This document shows, piece after piece, positions 19,307 to 28,868 of a stretch of 64,000 nucleotides of DNA; within the stretch, counting starts at the first letter, position 1; each line of letters opens with the position of its first letter. Source of the stretch: Haloferula rosea. GTDB taxonomy: Bacteria; Verrucomicrobiota; Verrucomicrobiia; Verrucomicrobiales; Akkermansiaceae. A model generated the notes under the pieces. The model did not search any database, was not told the DNA's origin, and worked only from the letters and a program-made list of their open reading frames with translations. The stretch lies in assembly GCF_016595525.1 (NCBI RefSeq), contig NZ_JAENII010000009.1, forward strand, positions 124,001 through 188,000, read 5' to 3'. Position numbers and translations under genes: made by a program.

Positions 19307-21748
19307 TCACCTGGGCAGGCTTCGGAGTTTGGGTGAATGGTCGGCGTTCTCGATCTTGGTGATCGTTTCCCGGACCAGCGCCAGGTTCTTGTCAGGGGTC
19401 GCCTTGCCCTTGTTCTTGTCGACGAGCATCTGCTCGATTTTCCGCAGTTCGGGAAGCTGGGATTGGGCTTCCTTGCCGTAGAGTTGGAGGGCTTTCAGGC
19501 ATGGTGCCCATCGGCGCGCCAGCCCCCAGCGTCCGGGTTCGAGCACTTTCAGGCACAGGGGAATGCCTTCCTTGATGTGATGCTTGGCGAGGTAGTTCAG
19601 GCCGTTGAGGCGAATGAGGTCGCCGAACATGATGCCGCTCGGCGCCTGCTTCTCGACGGCCTCGTAGATGGCAGGCAGGAGCGGTTCAATTTCCTCGTAA
19701 GTGAGGTTGTTGAAGATGCTGGTGATGGTTCCGCGTGCGCGGCCGTCCTGATTCTGGAGGATGGCCTCGACCGCATCCTGGAGGTCGTCCCGATCGATTC
19801 CATCGAGTGACTTCGAGATCATGCCGGTGGATCTGCCGGCCATGGGTTTCTGGAAGAGCGAGAAGGCGAGGTAGCGCTGGGTCATGTTGCGCGGGTCATC
19901 CTTCGACTGCCCCGATGCGAGCTTCAGCAGGTCAGGAATGGCGACCCTTCCGGCGGGGCCGACGGCAGCCAGGGCCTCAGCGGCCTGAATCCGCAACCAC
20001 ATGTCATCCGACTTCAGTTTCTTACGCAGCAGAGGGACTGCTGAACTTGCGCGAGCTCCGAACTTCCGGATCGCCGCGCAGGCCCCCAGTTGTTCCTCGT
20101 AGGTGCCGGACTCGAGCATGGTGATCAACTGCGGAACCACGTCCGCCTTTCGCGATGCCAGCTCCTTGGCGCAGCGCAGGCGGAGTGTGGGTGACCAGCT
20201 TCCAAGTCCCTGGGTGAGGGTCTCGACGTCATAGCGCTTGTAGCGCTTCATGCCGTCGCGGCGGCTCCAGTCTTTTCCTGCGGCGATGACGAGGGTGGCC
20301 TCGGATTCATCGGCGGGGGGGATGCAGCTCGGCTTCTTGCCGGTCAGGCGGAGCGACCTACGATGCAAGGCGTAGCTCAACAGGTAGGCACCCGTGCTGT
20401 CCCAGCCGGCGAAGGAGTTGTCCTTCTTCGTCCGTCCGGGGTTTCCCTGATAGAGGTAGGTGCCGTCGTGGCGCCTTGCGAGGTCCAGGTACCAGCCGAA
20501 TTCCTCCATCCATGCGCCGGTGGCATGGGGGCCGAGGCGGGAGACACCGGGAAGAGCCCACAGGATGTTGAGGTAGTTGCCGGTGTGCCCACCGTCGCGT
20601 TCGGCATTGTGCGAAGCCGTGGCCATCCGGGAGAAGAAGGCGGTGTGCTTCTTGTCGCCCATCAAATCGAACATCACTGCCGCGGCGCTGCACTTGCCGT
20701 TGTCGTCGTGCGTCTCGACCCACGGTTCGTGATCGCCATACGGAATGGCACCCTTGCCCGAGTAGAAGGAGAGGATGAGGTGGCTCTTCTGAATCGCGCG
20801 ATCGAGAGCGGGATCGGACACTCCTGCCTCCTTGGCGAGGACGAGGGACATGGTCAGACTGAGGGCGGGGGCATTCATGGCGCCGTAGCCCATCAGGATG
20901 TGATCCGACTTGCGGGCGAAGGTGTGGCCCCAGGTGCCGACGATGCTCTGGCCATTCGCGATCTCGAGGGTGATGCGCTTGATGCCGGGCAGGACCGAAC
21001 GGTCACCGGTGGCGAGGTAGTACTCGGTGAGCAGGAGGTTGGCATAGCCGTAGTACCATGATTGGAAACCCTTCAGTTCGGTGATCTTGTAGTTGGCCGC
21101 CCACTTGGCCTCTTCCGCGACGAGGTCCATGTATTTCTCTTCTCCGCTGGCGAGCAGGGCGAGGGCGTTCAACGAACGAATGATGGCGTTGCCGCGTTTG
21201 TTGGAGGAGCGCATCTGCTTGGCGAGCGCTTCGCATCCGCGCTCGAAGATGGCCTTGGACTTGGGACAGTCGTAGGGAGCGGTGGCCGAGTAGGTGCCCA
21301 GCACGGGCAGGGTGATCTTCACCTCCTCCACGGCGCCAGCCCTCCAGCGTGTGATGGGAAGTTCGCCGGTCTCGGCCTCAGCTGCGGAGATGGCCTTGCC
21401 GAAGGCCGTGCGTGCGTCGGAGTCGAAGGGCTTGCCGAAGGTGCCGAGGATGACATCGCCCTTCTTGAGGACCTTGGAGGCAGGTGAATTCGGTGCGACG
21501 GCGGTGATCAGGATCTGGCGTGATCGGGAGGTGTCGACCTGGTGGGCATGGATCCATCCGCGAGCGCCGGTCGGGCCGAGGTTCCAGTCGTGGTGCTGAT
21601 CCCGTTTTCCACCGGCGGTCAGGTCGGGTGGCTCTGGGGTCGTTTCGATGGCGGGAGCGGCGTGCAGCCATGCGCCAAGGCAGAGCATGACGAGGCAGGC
21701 GATGGCGGGCATCGATCGGAGTGCCCGCTGGGATGGGGTTGGGTTCAT
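19307..21748 (-). CDS. Secreted PDZ/DUF6288 protein with HEAT-like repeats
   Basis: The product is 813 residues with a signal peptide (ending near WLHAAP). Residues about 50-150 form a PDZ-like domain (WNLGPTGARGW, ITAVAPNSPASKVLKKGDVI). The next ~300 residues (SATAPYDCPKSK, LLTEYYLATGD, HTGNYLNILWALPG) match what I know of the DUF6288 family, probably an alpha/alpha barrel. The C-terminal third holds HEAT-like helical repeats (VPQLITMLESG, VPLLRKKLKSDDMWLRIQAAEALAAVG). The family is frequent next to sulfatases in the PVC group; its activity is not established as far as I know. It is the last gene of the operon with the two sulfatases, 23 bases after the second. Confidence 0.8.
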   Translation of the reverse strand: MNPTPSQRALRSMPAIACLVMLCLGAWLHAAPAIETTPEPPDLTAGGKRDQHHDWNLGPTGARGWIHAHQVDTSRSRQILITAVAPNSPASKVLKKGDVILGTFGKPFDSDARTAFGKAISAAEAETGELPITRWRAGAVEEVKITLPVLGTYSATAPYDCPKSKAIFERGCEALAKQMRSSNKRGNAIIRSLNALALLASGEEKYMDLVAEEAKWAANYKITELKGFQSWYYGYANLLLTEYYLATGDRSVLPGIKRITLEIANGQSIVGTWGHTFARKSDHILMGYGAMNAPALSLTMSLVLAKEAGVSDPALDRAIQKSHLILSFYSGKGAIPYGDHEPWVETHDDNGKCSAAAVMFDLMGDKKHTAFFSRMATASHNAERDGGHTGNYLNILWALPGVSRLGPHATGAWMEEFGWYLDLARRHDGTYLYQGNPGRTKKDNSFAGWDSTGAYLLSYALHRRSLRLTGKKPSCIPPADESEATLVIAAGKDWSRRDGMKRYKRYDVETLTQGLGSWSPTLRLRCAKELASRKADVVPQLITMLESGTYEEQLGACAAIRKFGARASSAVPLLRKKLKSDDMWLRIQAAEALAAVGPAGRVAIPDLLKLASGQSKDDPRNMTQRYLAFSLFQKPMAGRSTGMISKSLDGIDRDDLQDAVEAILQNQDGRARGTITSIFNNLTYEEIEPLLPAIYEAVEKQAPSGIMFGDLIRLNGLNYLAKHHIKEGIPLCLKVLEPGRWGLARRWAPCLKALQLYGKEAQSQLPELRKIEQMLVDKNKGKATPDKNLALVRETITKIENADHSPKLRSLPR

Positions 21749-21771
21749 GGTGTGGCTTGTTTCTTGAGGCT

Positions 21772-23283
21772 TCAGTTCGCCCAGTCGGGCGCTTCCTTCT
21801 GGATGCTGCTCCAGAGGGTATTCATCTTGGATTTCATCCGCTTGAGTTCGTCGGGGAGCTTGTCGTTGAGTTCGTAGGCCTGCGAGCGATCGATCCCAAG
21901 ATCATAGAGGGTGAAGCGTTCGAGCTTGGTCGAGCGGATCCACTCGGAGGTGGCCTGCTTGTCTCCCTTGGGCGCAAACCATCCGATGAGGACCTGATCG
22001 CCATCCCGCATGGCCATGTTGGGAAGGTAGCGGGAATCGTAGTTGGCCGGATACATCCAGCAGGCGGGGATGGGGCGTTCGACTTCCCGGCCTTTCAGGG
22101 CGGGCAGGGCGTTGACGCCATCGATGATGCGGTCGCTCGGAGCGTCGACTCCCACCGCGTGGCAGAAGGTCGGGAGCCAGTCGGTGCCATTGACGAGTTC
22201 CTTCGAGATGCTTCCGGCTTCGATCTCACCGGGCCAGCGGACGATGCCGGGCACGCGGTGGCCGCCTTCCAGCACGTAGCGCTTCATGCCGTGCCAGGGT
22301 CCGGGTGTGCCGAAGCAGCGGTCGCGGATCGGGTCCTCCCACTGATTGCCGGATTCTTCGAAGGTAACGGGGGTTTCGGGTCCGTTGTCGCTGGTGAAGA
22401 CGACGATGCTCTCCTCGGTCTTGCCCTGGGCCTCGAGCGACTCCAGCAGGCGGCCGACCGAGTCATCGAGCTGGGTGACCGTGCCGTAGTAGTATTTCTT
22501 GTTTTCCTCGATCGGGCGTCCAAGCGGGCGGTGGACCTGGCCGTAGTCGATGGCGGACTCGAGGGTGTCAGTACGAGGATTATCGTAGCGCTTCGAGTAG
22601 GACTCCGGGGGCAGGATGGGCGTGTGGGGTTCGTGGTAGGAAACGAGAAGGAAGAAGGGTTTCTCCGGGTCGGGGCGGGCCGCCATCCAGTCGATGGCCT
22701 CCTTGACGATGGCATCGCAATACCACTGGCTGACCTCGCCGACCTTGTCGCCATTGCGGACGAACTTCGACGGGCTTTCGGGGCCATCGAAGGCATTCAC
22801 TTCCGTGGCGAACCAGTGGTCGAAGCCGTGGGCTCCCGGGTCGGGTTGGCCGGTGAATTTGCCGAGGTGCCACTTGCCGACGAAGCAGGTGTCGTAGCCC
22901 TTCTGCTTGAGCAGGGTGGGCAGGGTGATTTCCTCTTTGAGTAGGTGGCTTCCCCTTGGCTGGCCGGCGATCGAGTAGAAGCCGCTGCGGTAGGGTGTGC
23001 GTCCGGTGAGCAGTCCGGCGCGTGAGGGCGAGCAGACGGTGCCCGCCGAGTGGCAATCGGTGAGCCGGACCCCTTCGTTTGCCAGTGAGTCGAGGTGCGG
23101 GGTCTGAATGATGGGGTGGCCGTAGCATCCTAGGTCGCCGTAGCCGAGGTCATCGGCGAGGAAGATGATGATGTTCGGTGGCTTCGCGGCCGACAGTGCG
23201 GGTGCAAGGATCAGGAGTGAGGCGAGTGCCTGCCGGATGAGGTTCGGGATGCGACCGGTCTTGTGGAATGTGCCCATGCTCAT
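21772..23283 (-). CDS. Secreted arylsulfatase-type sulfatase
   Basis: The product is 503 residues. The start at 23283 is chosen because its ATGA overlaps the stop of the upstream sulfatase and a signal peptide follows (ending PALSAA). Catalytic features are intact: NIIIFLADDLGYGD for metal binding, CSPSRAGLLTG with Cys84 as the formylglycine precursor, GKWHLG, and FTSDNGPE. It hydrolyses sulfate esters, most likely on a polysaccharide, in the periplasm or outside. It is the middle gene of a three-gene operon (sulfatase, sulfatase, DUF6288). A formylglycine-generating enzyme must be encoded elsewhere. Confidence 0.92.
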   Translation of the reverse strand: MSMGTFHKTGRIPNLIRQALASLLILAPALSAAKPPNIIIFLADDLGYGDLGCYGHPIIQTPHLDSLANEGVRLTDCHSAGTVCSPSRAGLLTGRTPYRSGFYSIAGQPRGSHLLKEEITLPTLLKQKGYDTCFVGKWHLGKFTGQPDPGAHGFDHWFATEVNAFDGPESPSKFVRNGDKVGEVSQWYCDAIVKEAIDWMAARPDPEKPFFLLVSYHEPHTPILPPESYSKRYDNPRTDTLESAIDYGQVHRPLGRPIEENKKYYYGTVTQLDDSVGRLLESLEAQGKTEESIVVFTSDNGPETPVTFEESGNQWEDPIRDRCFGTPGPWHGMKRYVLEGGHRVPGIVRWPGEIEAGSISKELVNGTDWLPTFCHAVGVDAPSDRIIDGVNALPALKGREVERPIPACWMYPANYDSRYLPNMAMRDGDQVLIGWFAPKGDKQATSEWIRSTKLERFTLYDLGIDRSQAYELNDKLPDELKRMKSKMNTLWSSIQKEAPDWAN

Positions 23284-24797
23284 GGTTCGGTGGATTTGGC
23301 CTTCTTCCGGTTCTGGTAGTCCTTCTTCGACTGATACGGAGGAATGTGGTGCGGTTGGAGTTCGATGAGGGTGTCCGAACGAAGGGGTGCGGGTGACTTG
23401 GGAATCATGGCGGCAAGTCTCCGTTTGGTGGCGGCGTGTTGTTCCATGCCGGCGAGGTTGTGCCACTCCTCGGGGTCGCTTGTGTGGTCGTAGAGTTCTT
23501 CGGAGTCATCGATGTAGCGGATGTACCGCCACCTCTCGGTGCGCACGGAATACTCGGAGTGATCGTAGGTGGTGATGGCCGGGTGGTCCCAAGGATGGGC
23601 CGGGTCCCGAAGCAGCGGGACGAGGCTGTTTCCATCGAGATCCTTCTTTTCGGGTAGCGAACAAAGGTCGACCAGTGTCGGGTAGATGTCCATCAACGAG
23701 GTGACCCGCTGGCAATCGCCTCCGGCCCTCGAGCCTTCGGGCAGGGCCGTGGTGCCGGGCGGGACCTTGATCATCATGACGCAGCGGGCGACGTTTTCCC
23801 AGAGGGCGAACTTGCGCCAGTGCTGCTTCTCACCCAATTGCCAGCCGTGGTCTGACCAGACGACCACGATGGTGTTGTCGGCATGCGGGCTTTTCTCGAG
23901 CGCGTCCAGCAGTCGGCCGAGCATGGCATCGGCAAAGGTGACGGAAGCGAGGTATCCCTGCACGGCCTCGCGCCACTGGCCGGCCTCGATGACATGCTCG
24001 TGGTAGCCGCCGCCGCGCGCGATGATGTCATGCGCGCGGTCGCCGAGGTCGTCGGCGTCGTCCTTCAGGATCTTCGGAAGCTGAACGGACTCCAAGGGGT
24101 AGAGGTCGAAATAGGACCGGGGGACGTACCATGGCAGGTGCGGGCGGTAGATTCCGCAGGCGAGAAAGAAGGGCTTGTCGTGAGTGCGGGCCAGTTGTTT
24201 CGAGACCCAGTCGACGCATTTGCCGTCCCCGGTCTCCTCGTCCGTGAGGGGGATGGGCGCCCAGTCGAAGTCGCCATACATTCCGTCGAAGCCCGGCATG
24301 CTTACTGTGGTCCCGGGTTTGGGATAGTGGAAGTCCGGCATCGGCTGCTCGATGGACGGATAGTAGTCGTCCCAGCACTCCGGAGCGACCTGGGTATAGT
24401 GGAAGATCTTGCCGGCGCCGGCTGAGAAGTAGCCGTGGTTGCGGAAGTACTCGCCGAGGGTCACGGCATCCGGCATGGCCTTCCTCCAATCCTGATAGTT
24501 GGAATACATGCCCGAGGTGGTCGGGTGGTATCCGGTCATCACCGCGGATCGGGACGGGTTGCATCCGGGCGACGGGCAGTAGTTCCTGGAGAAATTGACG
24601 CCTTCCTTCGCCAATCGATTGAGGTGGGGCGTCTTTGCCTGTGGGTGGCCTCCGAGGGGTTCGATCCAGTCGTTGAGGTCATCGATGGAAATGAACAGCA
24701 CGTTGGGCGGTCTCGCAGTGACCTCGGATGCAGGCAGGCAACTGATCGCTGCGATCAGTGCAAGTGCCGGACGAAGGAGGTCGAAGGAAGGCCACAT
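23280..24797 (-). CDS. Secreted sulfatase, iduronate-2-sulfatase-like subgroup
   Basis: The product is 505 residues from ATG 24797, which is followed by a signal peptide (MWPSFDLLRPALALIAAISC). The sulfatase core is clear: NVLFISIDDLNDW, CNPSRSAVMTG with formylglycine Cys79, GKIFH (the variant seen in iduronate-2-sulfatase-like members), CGIYRPHLPWYVP, and WSDHGWQLGEK. It ends in a Lys-rich tail. It is the first gene of the operon and is divergent from the GH95-like fucosidase gene, so the two transcription units probably answer to the same polysaccharide. Substrate specificity cannot be read from the sequence. Confidence 0.9.
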   Translation of the reverse strand: MWPSFDLLRPALALIAAISCLPASEVTARPPNVLFISIDDLNDWIEPLGGHPQAKTPHLNRLAKEGVNFSRNYCPSPGCNPSRSAVMTGYHPTTSGMYSNYQDWRKAMPDAVTLGEYFRNHGYFSAGAGKIFHYTQVAPECWDDYYPSIEQPMPDFHYPKPGTTVSMPGFDGMYGDFDWAPIPLTDEETGDGKCVDWVSKQLARTHDKPFFLACGIYRPHLPWYVPRSYFDLYPLESVQLPKILKDDADDLGDRAHDIIARGGGYHEHVIEAGQWREAVQGYLASVTFADAMLGRLLDALEKSPHADNTIVVVWSDHGWQLGEKQHWRKFALWENVARCVMMIKVPPGTTALPEGSRAGGDCQRVTSLMDIYPTLVDLCSLPEKKDLDGNSLVPLLRDPAHPWDHPAITTYDHSEYSVRTERWRYIRYIDDSEELYDHTSDPEEWHNLAGMEQHAATKRRLAAMIPKSPAPLRSDTLIELQPHHIPPYQSKKDYQNRKKAKSTEP

Positions 24798-24945
24798 GAT
24801 GGGTAGGGAGATGCGGTCGGGGTGGTGCTCTTCAGGGCCGACATGGCGGCAAGGGAGCACGAAAACCGACACCAGACAGAATGAACATACTCCCTTATAG
24901 CAAGGCATATTCCACCCGATTGACTCATCTTTGAAGGACTTGAAG

Positions 24946-24957
24946 ATTCTCGAGAAT
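24946..24957. promoter_or_regulatory. 12-bp palindrome in the sulfatase/GH95 divergent promoter region
   Basis: ATTCTCGAGAAT is a perfect palindrome roughly midway between the start codons at 24797 and 25060. It could be an operator for a dimeric repressor or activator. No second copy was noticed and no regulator gene is adjacent. Confidence 0.3.
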
Positions 24958-25059
24958 TTGTGTCCCAAGTCGTGGGATTCATCCCCCATGTGATAATTCG
25001 GGCGGAGTTCGGAAGGCGGGGGTTGGCCCTGCTTCTCCGGGGGTGTTTGATCTGTCTGG

Positions 25060-27399
25060 ATGCCTATGATGAAAACCCGACCAAGAGCCCGATGTCAGGT
25101 GGTGGCGATGGCCATGGCCGCCGTTTTCGTTGCGTCCGCCTCCGCGATGCCGGCCCCGCTGGTCGACCGGGTCGGCTGGGCGGAGATGCTGGGTCGGCAT
25201 GATCTGGTCTGGGGATCGATGCCCAAGCGGTGGGATCAGGCACCATTCCTCGGGAACGGGGAACAGGGGACCCTGATGTACGAGATCAATCGGAGGAGCC
25301 TGCGTTGGGATGTGGGTTGCTCAGCGGCGCACGACCACCGTCCTTTTGAGAAGGATGACCTGAGCGAGAAGGGGGTGGCGGTGTTGAACCGGGGGAGACA
25401 CTTCATTGGTCATCTGCGTGTCGAGTTGCCCGAAGACATGACGGGTGGTCAGGCACGCCTGGATCTGTGGAATGCGGAAGCGAGGGGAACGGTAGAAGCG
25501 AAGGGCGGGGAGTTGTCATGGCGGACGCTGGTGCATGCGCGTGAGCCGGTGATGAAGTTCGAGATGACGCCATCGGGTTCGCTCGCCGATGCGAAGTTCG
25601 TGTATGTGCCTGAGAAGGCGCGCAGTGCGAGGGCGGTGCGGGCCAAGTCACTGAGGAAGCCTGCCAATCCCGATGCGGTATCTGGAACCCTTCCGGATGG
25701 AGTGAGGACTTCGGTGCAGCATTTGTGGGCGGGGGGGCAAACGGCGGTCGCCTACCTCGAAAGGAATGACGGCGGTAAGAGGTCGCTGTGGCTGAGCGTT
25801 CAGCACAGTTTTCCCGGGAAGGAAGCGGAAGCCGCGGCGGTGAAGGCGGTCAGGACGGCTGCGGCGACGGATCAGAGTGCGTGGACCGACGCCCACCGGG
25901 CATGGTGGCACGACTACTACCCGGCCAGCTTCGTTTCGACGGGTGACCCTTACTGGGACTCCTTTTACTGGATCCAGCAGTACAAGCTGGCCTGCGCCAC
26001 CCGGGACAAGGGGTGGATCATCGACAACCAGGGCCCGTGGTTGCAGCCGACGGCGTGGAACGCGACCTGGTGGAACCTCAACGTGCAGCTGTCGCACTCG
26101 GGAACCTACCAGGCCAACCGGCGAGGCATGGCTTCGGCCCTGAGTCATCGGCTCGACATCAACCGGGCGAACCTGAGGCTCAATGTGGCGGAGCCTTATC
26201 GGGAGGACTCCTACGCGATCGGCCGGACGGTGTCGGGGTGGGATCTGCTGGGGCACGCCGGACAACCGGGTGGCCGTGAACCGATGGACAGAAACATCGG
26301 GCGGGAGTGCGCGAACCTCCTCTGGGGTCTGCACAATGTGGACCTTGAGGTGCGATACTGGCAGGATGCGGAACTTCGTGACCGGGTGCTCTTTCCGCTC
26401 CTTGTCGGAGCGGTGAACTACTACTGCCACTTCCTTGTTGAGGAGGATGACGGGCTTCTGCACATCCCGAATACGCACAGCCCGGAGTTCCGCAATGCGG
26501 AGGACTGCAGCTACGACCTCGATCTCCTCAGGTGGGGGGTGGGCAGGTTGCTTGAGATTGCCGATGAGCGCGGGCTTTCCGCGGCTGATGAACCGCTGAT
26601 TCCAAAGTGGAGGGAGATCGAGGAGAAGCTGGTCCCGACGCATGTCAACGAGACCGGGCGGATGCTCGGCAAGAATGCTCCCTTGAATGGCGGGCACCGA
26701 CATTGGTCCCACCTGATGGCCATCTATCCGCTGAGGACCCTGACTCCTGAAGACAAGAAAGACCGGGAGCTCATCGAAAAGAGCCTGAAGCGCTGGCACA
26801 GCTTCGGGCGCGGGATCGCGGGCTATGCCTTCACCGGCGCTTCCTGCATGTCTTCCCTGCTTGGAGATGGTGAGGGGGCGCTGACGTATCTCAATCAGCT
26901 GAAGTCGTACCTCAAGCCGAGCACGCTGTATTCCGAGATTGGTCTGCCGGTGATGGAGACGCCGCTGCATGGGGCCACGGCCATTCAGGAGATGCTCTTG
27001 CAGAGTTGGGGGGGACGCTTGCGCGTCCTTCCCGCGGTGCCGGGGACGTGGCCGGACGTGCAGTTCTCTCAGCTGCGGGGTGAGGGGGCGTTTTTGGTTT
27101 CTGCCCGGCGTGGGGGTGGCTCGACGAAGTGGGTGCTGGTGGAGTCCGAGGTCGGTGGTGTGGTGGAGGTCGAGCCCCAGCTTAATGATGCCGCATGGGT
27201 GACCACGGAGGGGACGAAGGTAAGCAAGCTGAGCCCGGGCGTGTATCGCATCGACGCACCGAAAGGCGGCATGGCGATGTTCTGGCCGGAAGGGACGGAG
27301 CGCCCGGCCATGGAAGTCTCGCCGGTTCGCGCGAGGGGAGCGGTTCACCGCTTCGGTCTGCCAAAGGGATACCGTGAGCTGGCTGCGAAGCCGGAGTAG
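25060..27399 (+). CDS. GH95-like alpha-L-fucosidase-family glycoside hydrolase
   Basis: The product is 779 residues. Three in-frame ATGs (25060, 25066, 25069) precede a signal peptide ending ASASA. The N-terminal beta domain has WGSMPKRWDQAPFLGNGEQG, the (alpha/alpha)6 core holds WWNLNVQLSHSG, and the C-terminal part has GHRHWSHLMAIYPLRTL and HGATAIQEMLLQSWGG followed by LPAVPGTWPD. These match the layout of GH95 enzymes, which cleave terminal alpha-1,2-fucose or galactose. The Asn-x-Asn pair in WNLNVQ matches the pair that helps activate water in GH95, but the usual MNYWP segment after it is replaced. It may therefore belong to a divergent subgroup. It is divergent from the sulfatase operon. 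Confidence 0.75.
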   Translation: MPMMKTRPRARCQVVAMAMAAVFVASASAMPAPLVDRVGWAEMLGRHDLVWGSMPKRWDQAPFLGNGEQGTLMYEINRRSLRWDVGCSAAHDHRPFEKDDLSEKGVAVLNRGRHFIGHLRVELPEDMTGGQARLDLWNAEARGTVEAKGGELSWRTLVHAREPVMKFEMTPSGSLADAKFVYVPEKARSARAVRAKSLRKPANPDAVSGTLPDGVRTSVQHLWAGGQTAVAYLERNDGGKRSLWLSVQHSFPGKEAEAAAVKAVRTAAATDQSAWTDAHRAWWHDYYPASFVSTGDPYWDSFYWIQQYKLACATRDKGWIIDNQGPWLQPTAWNATWWNLNVQLSHSGTYQANRRGMASALSHRLDINRANLRLNVAEPYREDSYAIGRTVSGWDLLGHAGQPGGREPMDRNIGRECANLLWGLHNVDLEVRYWQDAELRDRVLFPLLVGAVNYYCHFLVEEDDGLLHIPNTHSPEFRNAEDCSYDLDLLRWGVGRLLEIADERGLSAADEPLIPKWREIEEKLVPTHVNETGRMLGKNAPLNGGHRHWSHLMAIYPLRTLTPEDKKDRELIEKSLKRWHSFGRGIAGYAFTGASCMSSLLGDGEGALTYLNQLKSYLKPSTLYSEIGLPVMETPLHGATAIQEMLLQSWGGRLRVLPAVPGTWPDVQFSQLRGEGAFLVSARRGGGSTKWVLVESEVGGVVEVEPQLNDAAWVTTEGTKVSKLSPGVYRIDAPKGGMAMFWPEGTERPAMEVSPVRARGAVHRFGLPKGYRELAAKPE

Positions 27400-27417
27400 C
27401 GGGGCGCGGACCCGAGC

Positions 27418-28788
27418 TCAGACGACGTCTCCGTAGAGCGTGAAGCCAGTGGATTCCTTGACTTGGATGTCGAGGATCTCGCCGGTCAGCTTGTGTGGGT
27501 CACCTTCGAAGATGAGGATCTTGTTCTGGCTGGTGCGCCCCGAGAGCGTCTCCTTGTTGTTCTTGGAAGGACCTTCGCAGAGGACCTTCTGGACCGTGCC
27601 GACGACGGCCTCGTTCTTGGCCTTGGCGATGCGGTTGACAGCATCGAGGAGGATCTGGTTGCGCTCTTCCTTCACGCGCTCGGGGAGTTGGCCGTCCATC
27701 TCGGCAGCCGGGGTGTCCTTGCGTTTCGAGTAGCGGAACACGAAGGCGTTGTCGAATTGCAGTTGGTTGACGGTATCGACGGTGGCCTGGAAGTCCTCCT
27801 CGGTCTCGGTCGGGAAACCGACGATGATGTCGGTGGTGATCGCGAGGTCGGGACGGGCGCCACGCATCTTTTCGCAGATCTCCACGAACTTGGCGTGCTT
27901 GTAGGGCCGGCGCATCGCCTTGAGGATGCGGTCGGAGCCACTCTGCATCGGGAAGTGGATGTGCGAGCAGAGCTTCGGCAGATAGGTGAAGGCGGCCACG
28001 AGGTCGTCGCGGTAGCCGATCGGGTGGGGTGAGGTGAAGCGGATGCGCTCCAGTCCTTTCACCTCATGCACGGCCTCGAGCAGCTGGACGAAGGGGGATT
28101 TGCCGTCGACCTTTTCGAATTCCGTGCGGCCGTAGAGATTCACGATCTGGCCGAGCAGGGTGACTTCCTTCACACCGCCATCGACGAGTCGCTCGACCTC
28201 CTCGACGACTTCGGGGATGGGGCGGCCGCGCTCCTTGCCGCGTGTGTCCGGGACGATGCAGAATGAGCAGCGCATGTTGCAGCCCTGCATGATGGAGACG
28301 AAGGCGGTGGCCTGGTGCTCCTTAGGCGTGTGATCGCGGATGGTGTTCTGCGAGCCGGATTCCTCCTCGAGGTCGCAGACGGATTCGCCGGTCAGGGAGA
28401 GCTCCACCTCGTCCATCCGGCGCTCGAGCCGGCCTTGGAGGATGGAGTCCACGTACTGGAAAACCTTGTGGTATTTCTGGGTGCCCACGACGACATCGAG
28501 GTGGGGGATGCGCTCGAAGAGTTCTTCGCCGCGGGATTGGGCCATGCAGCCCATGAAGCCGTAGACGACGTGGGGCTTCTGCTTCCGGTGGCGGCCCATG
28601 ATGCCCATCTTGCCCAGTGCCTTCTGCTCCGCCTGGTCCCGCACCGAGCAGGTATTGATCAGAATGGCGTCGGCCTCCGCCTCGGTGGGCGTCACGGTGT
28701 AGCCGCCATCACGGAACATTTCGGCGACCTGCTCGGAGTCGCGCTCGTTCATTTGGCAACCGTAGGTGCGAATGTGGACCTTGGGCAT
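27418..28788 (-). CDS. miaB: tRNA-2-methylthio-N6-dimethylallyladenosine synthase MiaB
   Basis: The product is 456 residues from ATG 28788 (MPKVHIRTYGCQMN). MiaB is a radical-SAM methylthiotransferase that modifies i6A37 of tRNA. The N-terminal UPF0004 domain has its three cluster Cys in TYGCQMN, INTCSVRDQ and GFMGCMAQ. The radical SAM cluster is GCNMRCSFCIVPDTRG (CxxxCxxC), and a TRAM-like C-terminal domain ends the protein. CSVRDQAEQK is typical for MiaB rather than RimO or MtaB. It converges on the GH95 gene with 18 bases between stops and is divergent from a lipoprotein gene. Confidence 0.95.
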   Translation of the reverse strand: MPKVHIRTYGCQMNERDSEQVAEMFRDGGYTVTPTEAEADAILINTCSVRDQAEQKALGKMGIMGRHRKQKPHVVYGFMGCMAQSRGEELFERIPHLDVVVGTQKYHKVFQYVDSILQGRLERRMDEVELSLTGESVCDLEEESGSQNTIRDHTPKEHQATAFVSIMQGCNMRCSFCIVPDTRGKERGRPIPEVVEEVERLVDGGVKEVTLLGQIVNLYGRTEFEKVDGKSPFVQLLEAVHEVKGLERIRFTSPHPIGYRDDLVAAFTYLPKLCSHIHFPMQSGSDRILKAMRRPYKHAKFVEICEKMRGARPDLAITTDIIVGFPTETEEDFQATVDTVNQLQFDNAFVFRYSKRKDTPAAEMDGQLPERVKEERNQILLDAVNRIAKAKNEAVVGTVQKVLCEGPSKNNKETLSGRTSQNKILIFEGDPHKLTGEILDIQVKESTGFTLYGDVV

Positions 28789-28868
28789 CGGGCGGCAAGG
28801 TCTAGGGGGAAATCCCCAATGATCAAATTTCAATTTTCGAAATCGCCGTCCGGGTCGATGGGGGAGAC

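Noticed and set aside
24898-24965. Sigma-70-like promoter with TTGACT as -35 box upstream of the GH95-like gene
   Set aside because: No convincing -10 box at the proper spacing, and consensus promoters are not reliable by eye in this phylum.
25648-27348. 566-residue minus-strand frame opposite the GH95-like gene
   Set aside because: Arg/Pro/His-rich translation typical of antisense frames in G+C-rich DNA; the plus-strand protein has clear family motifs.
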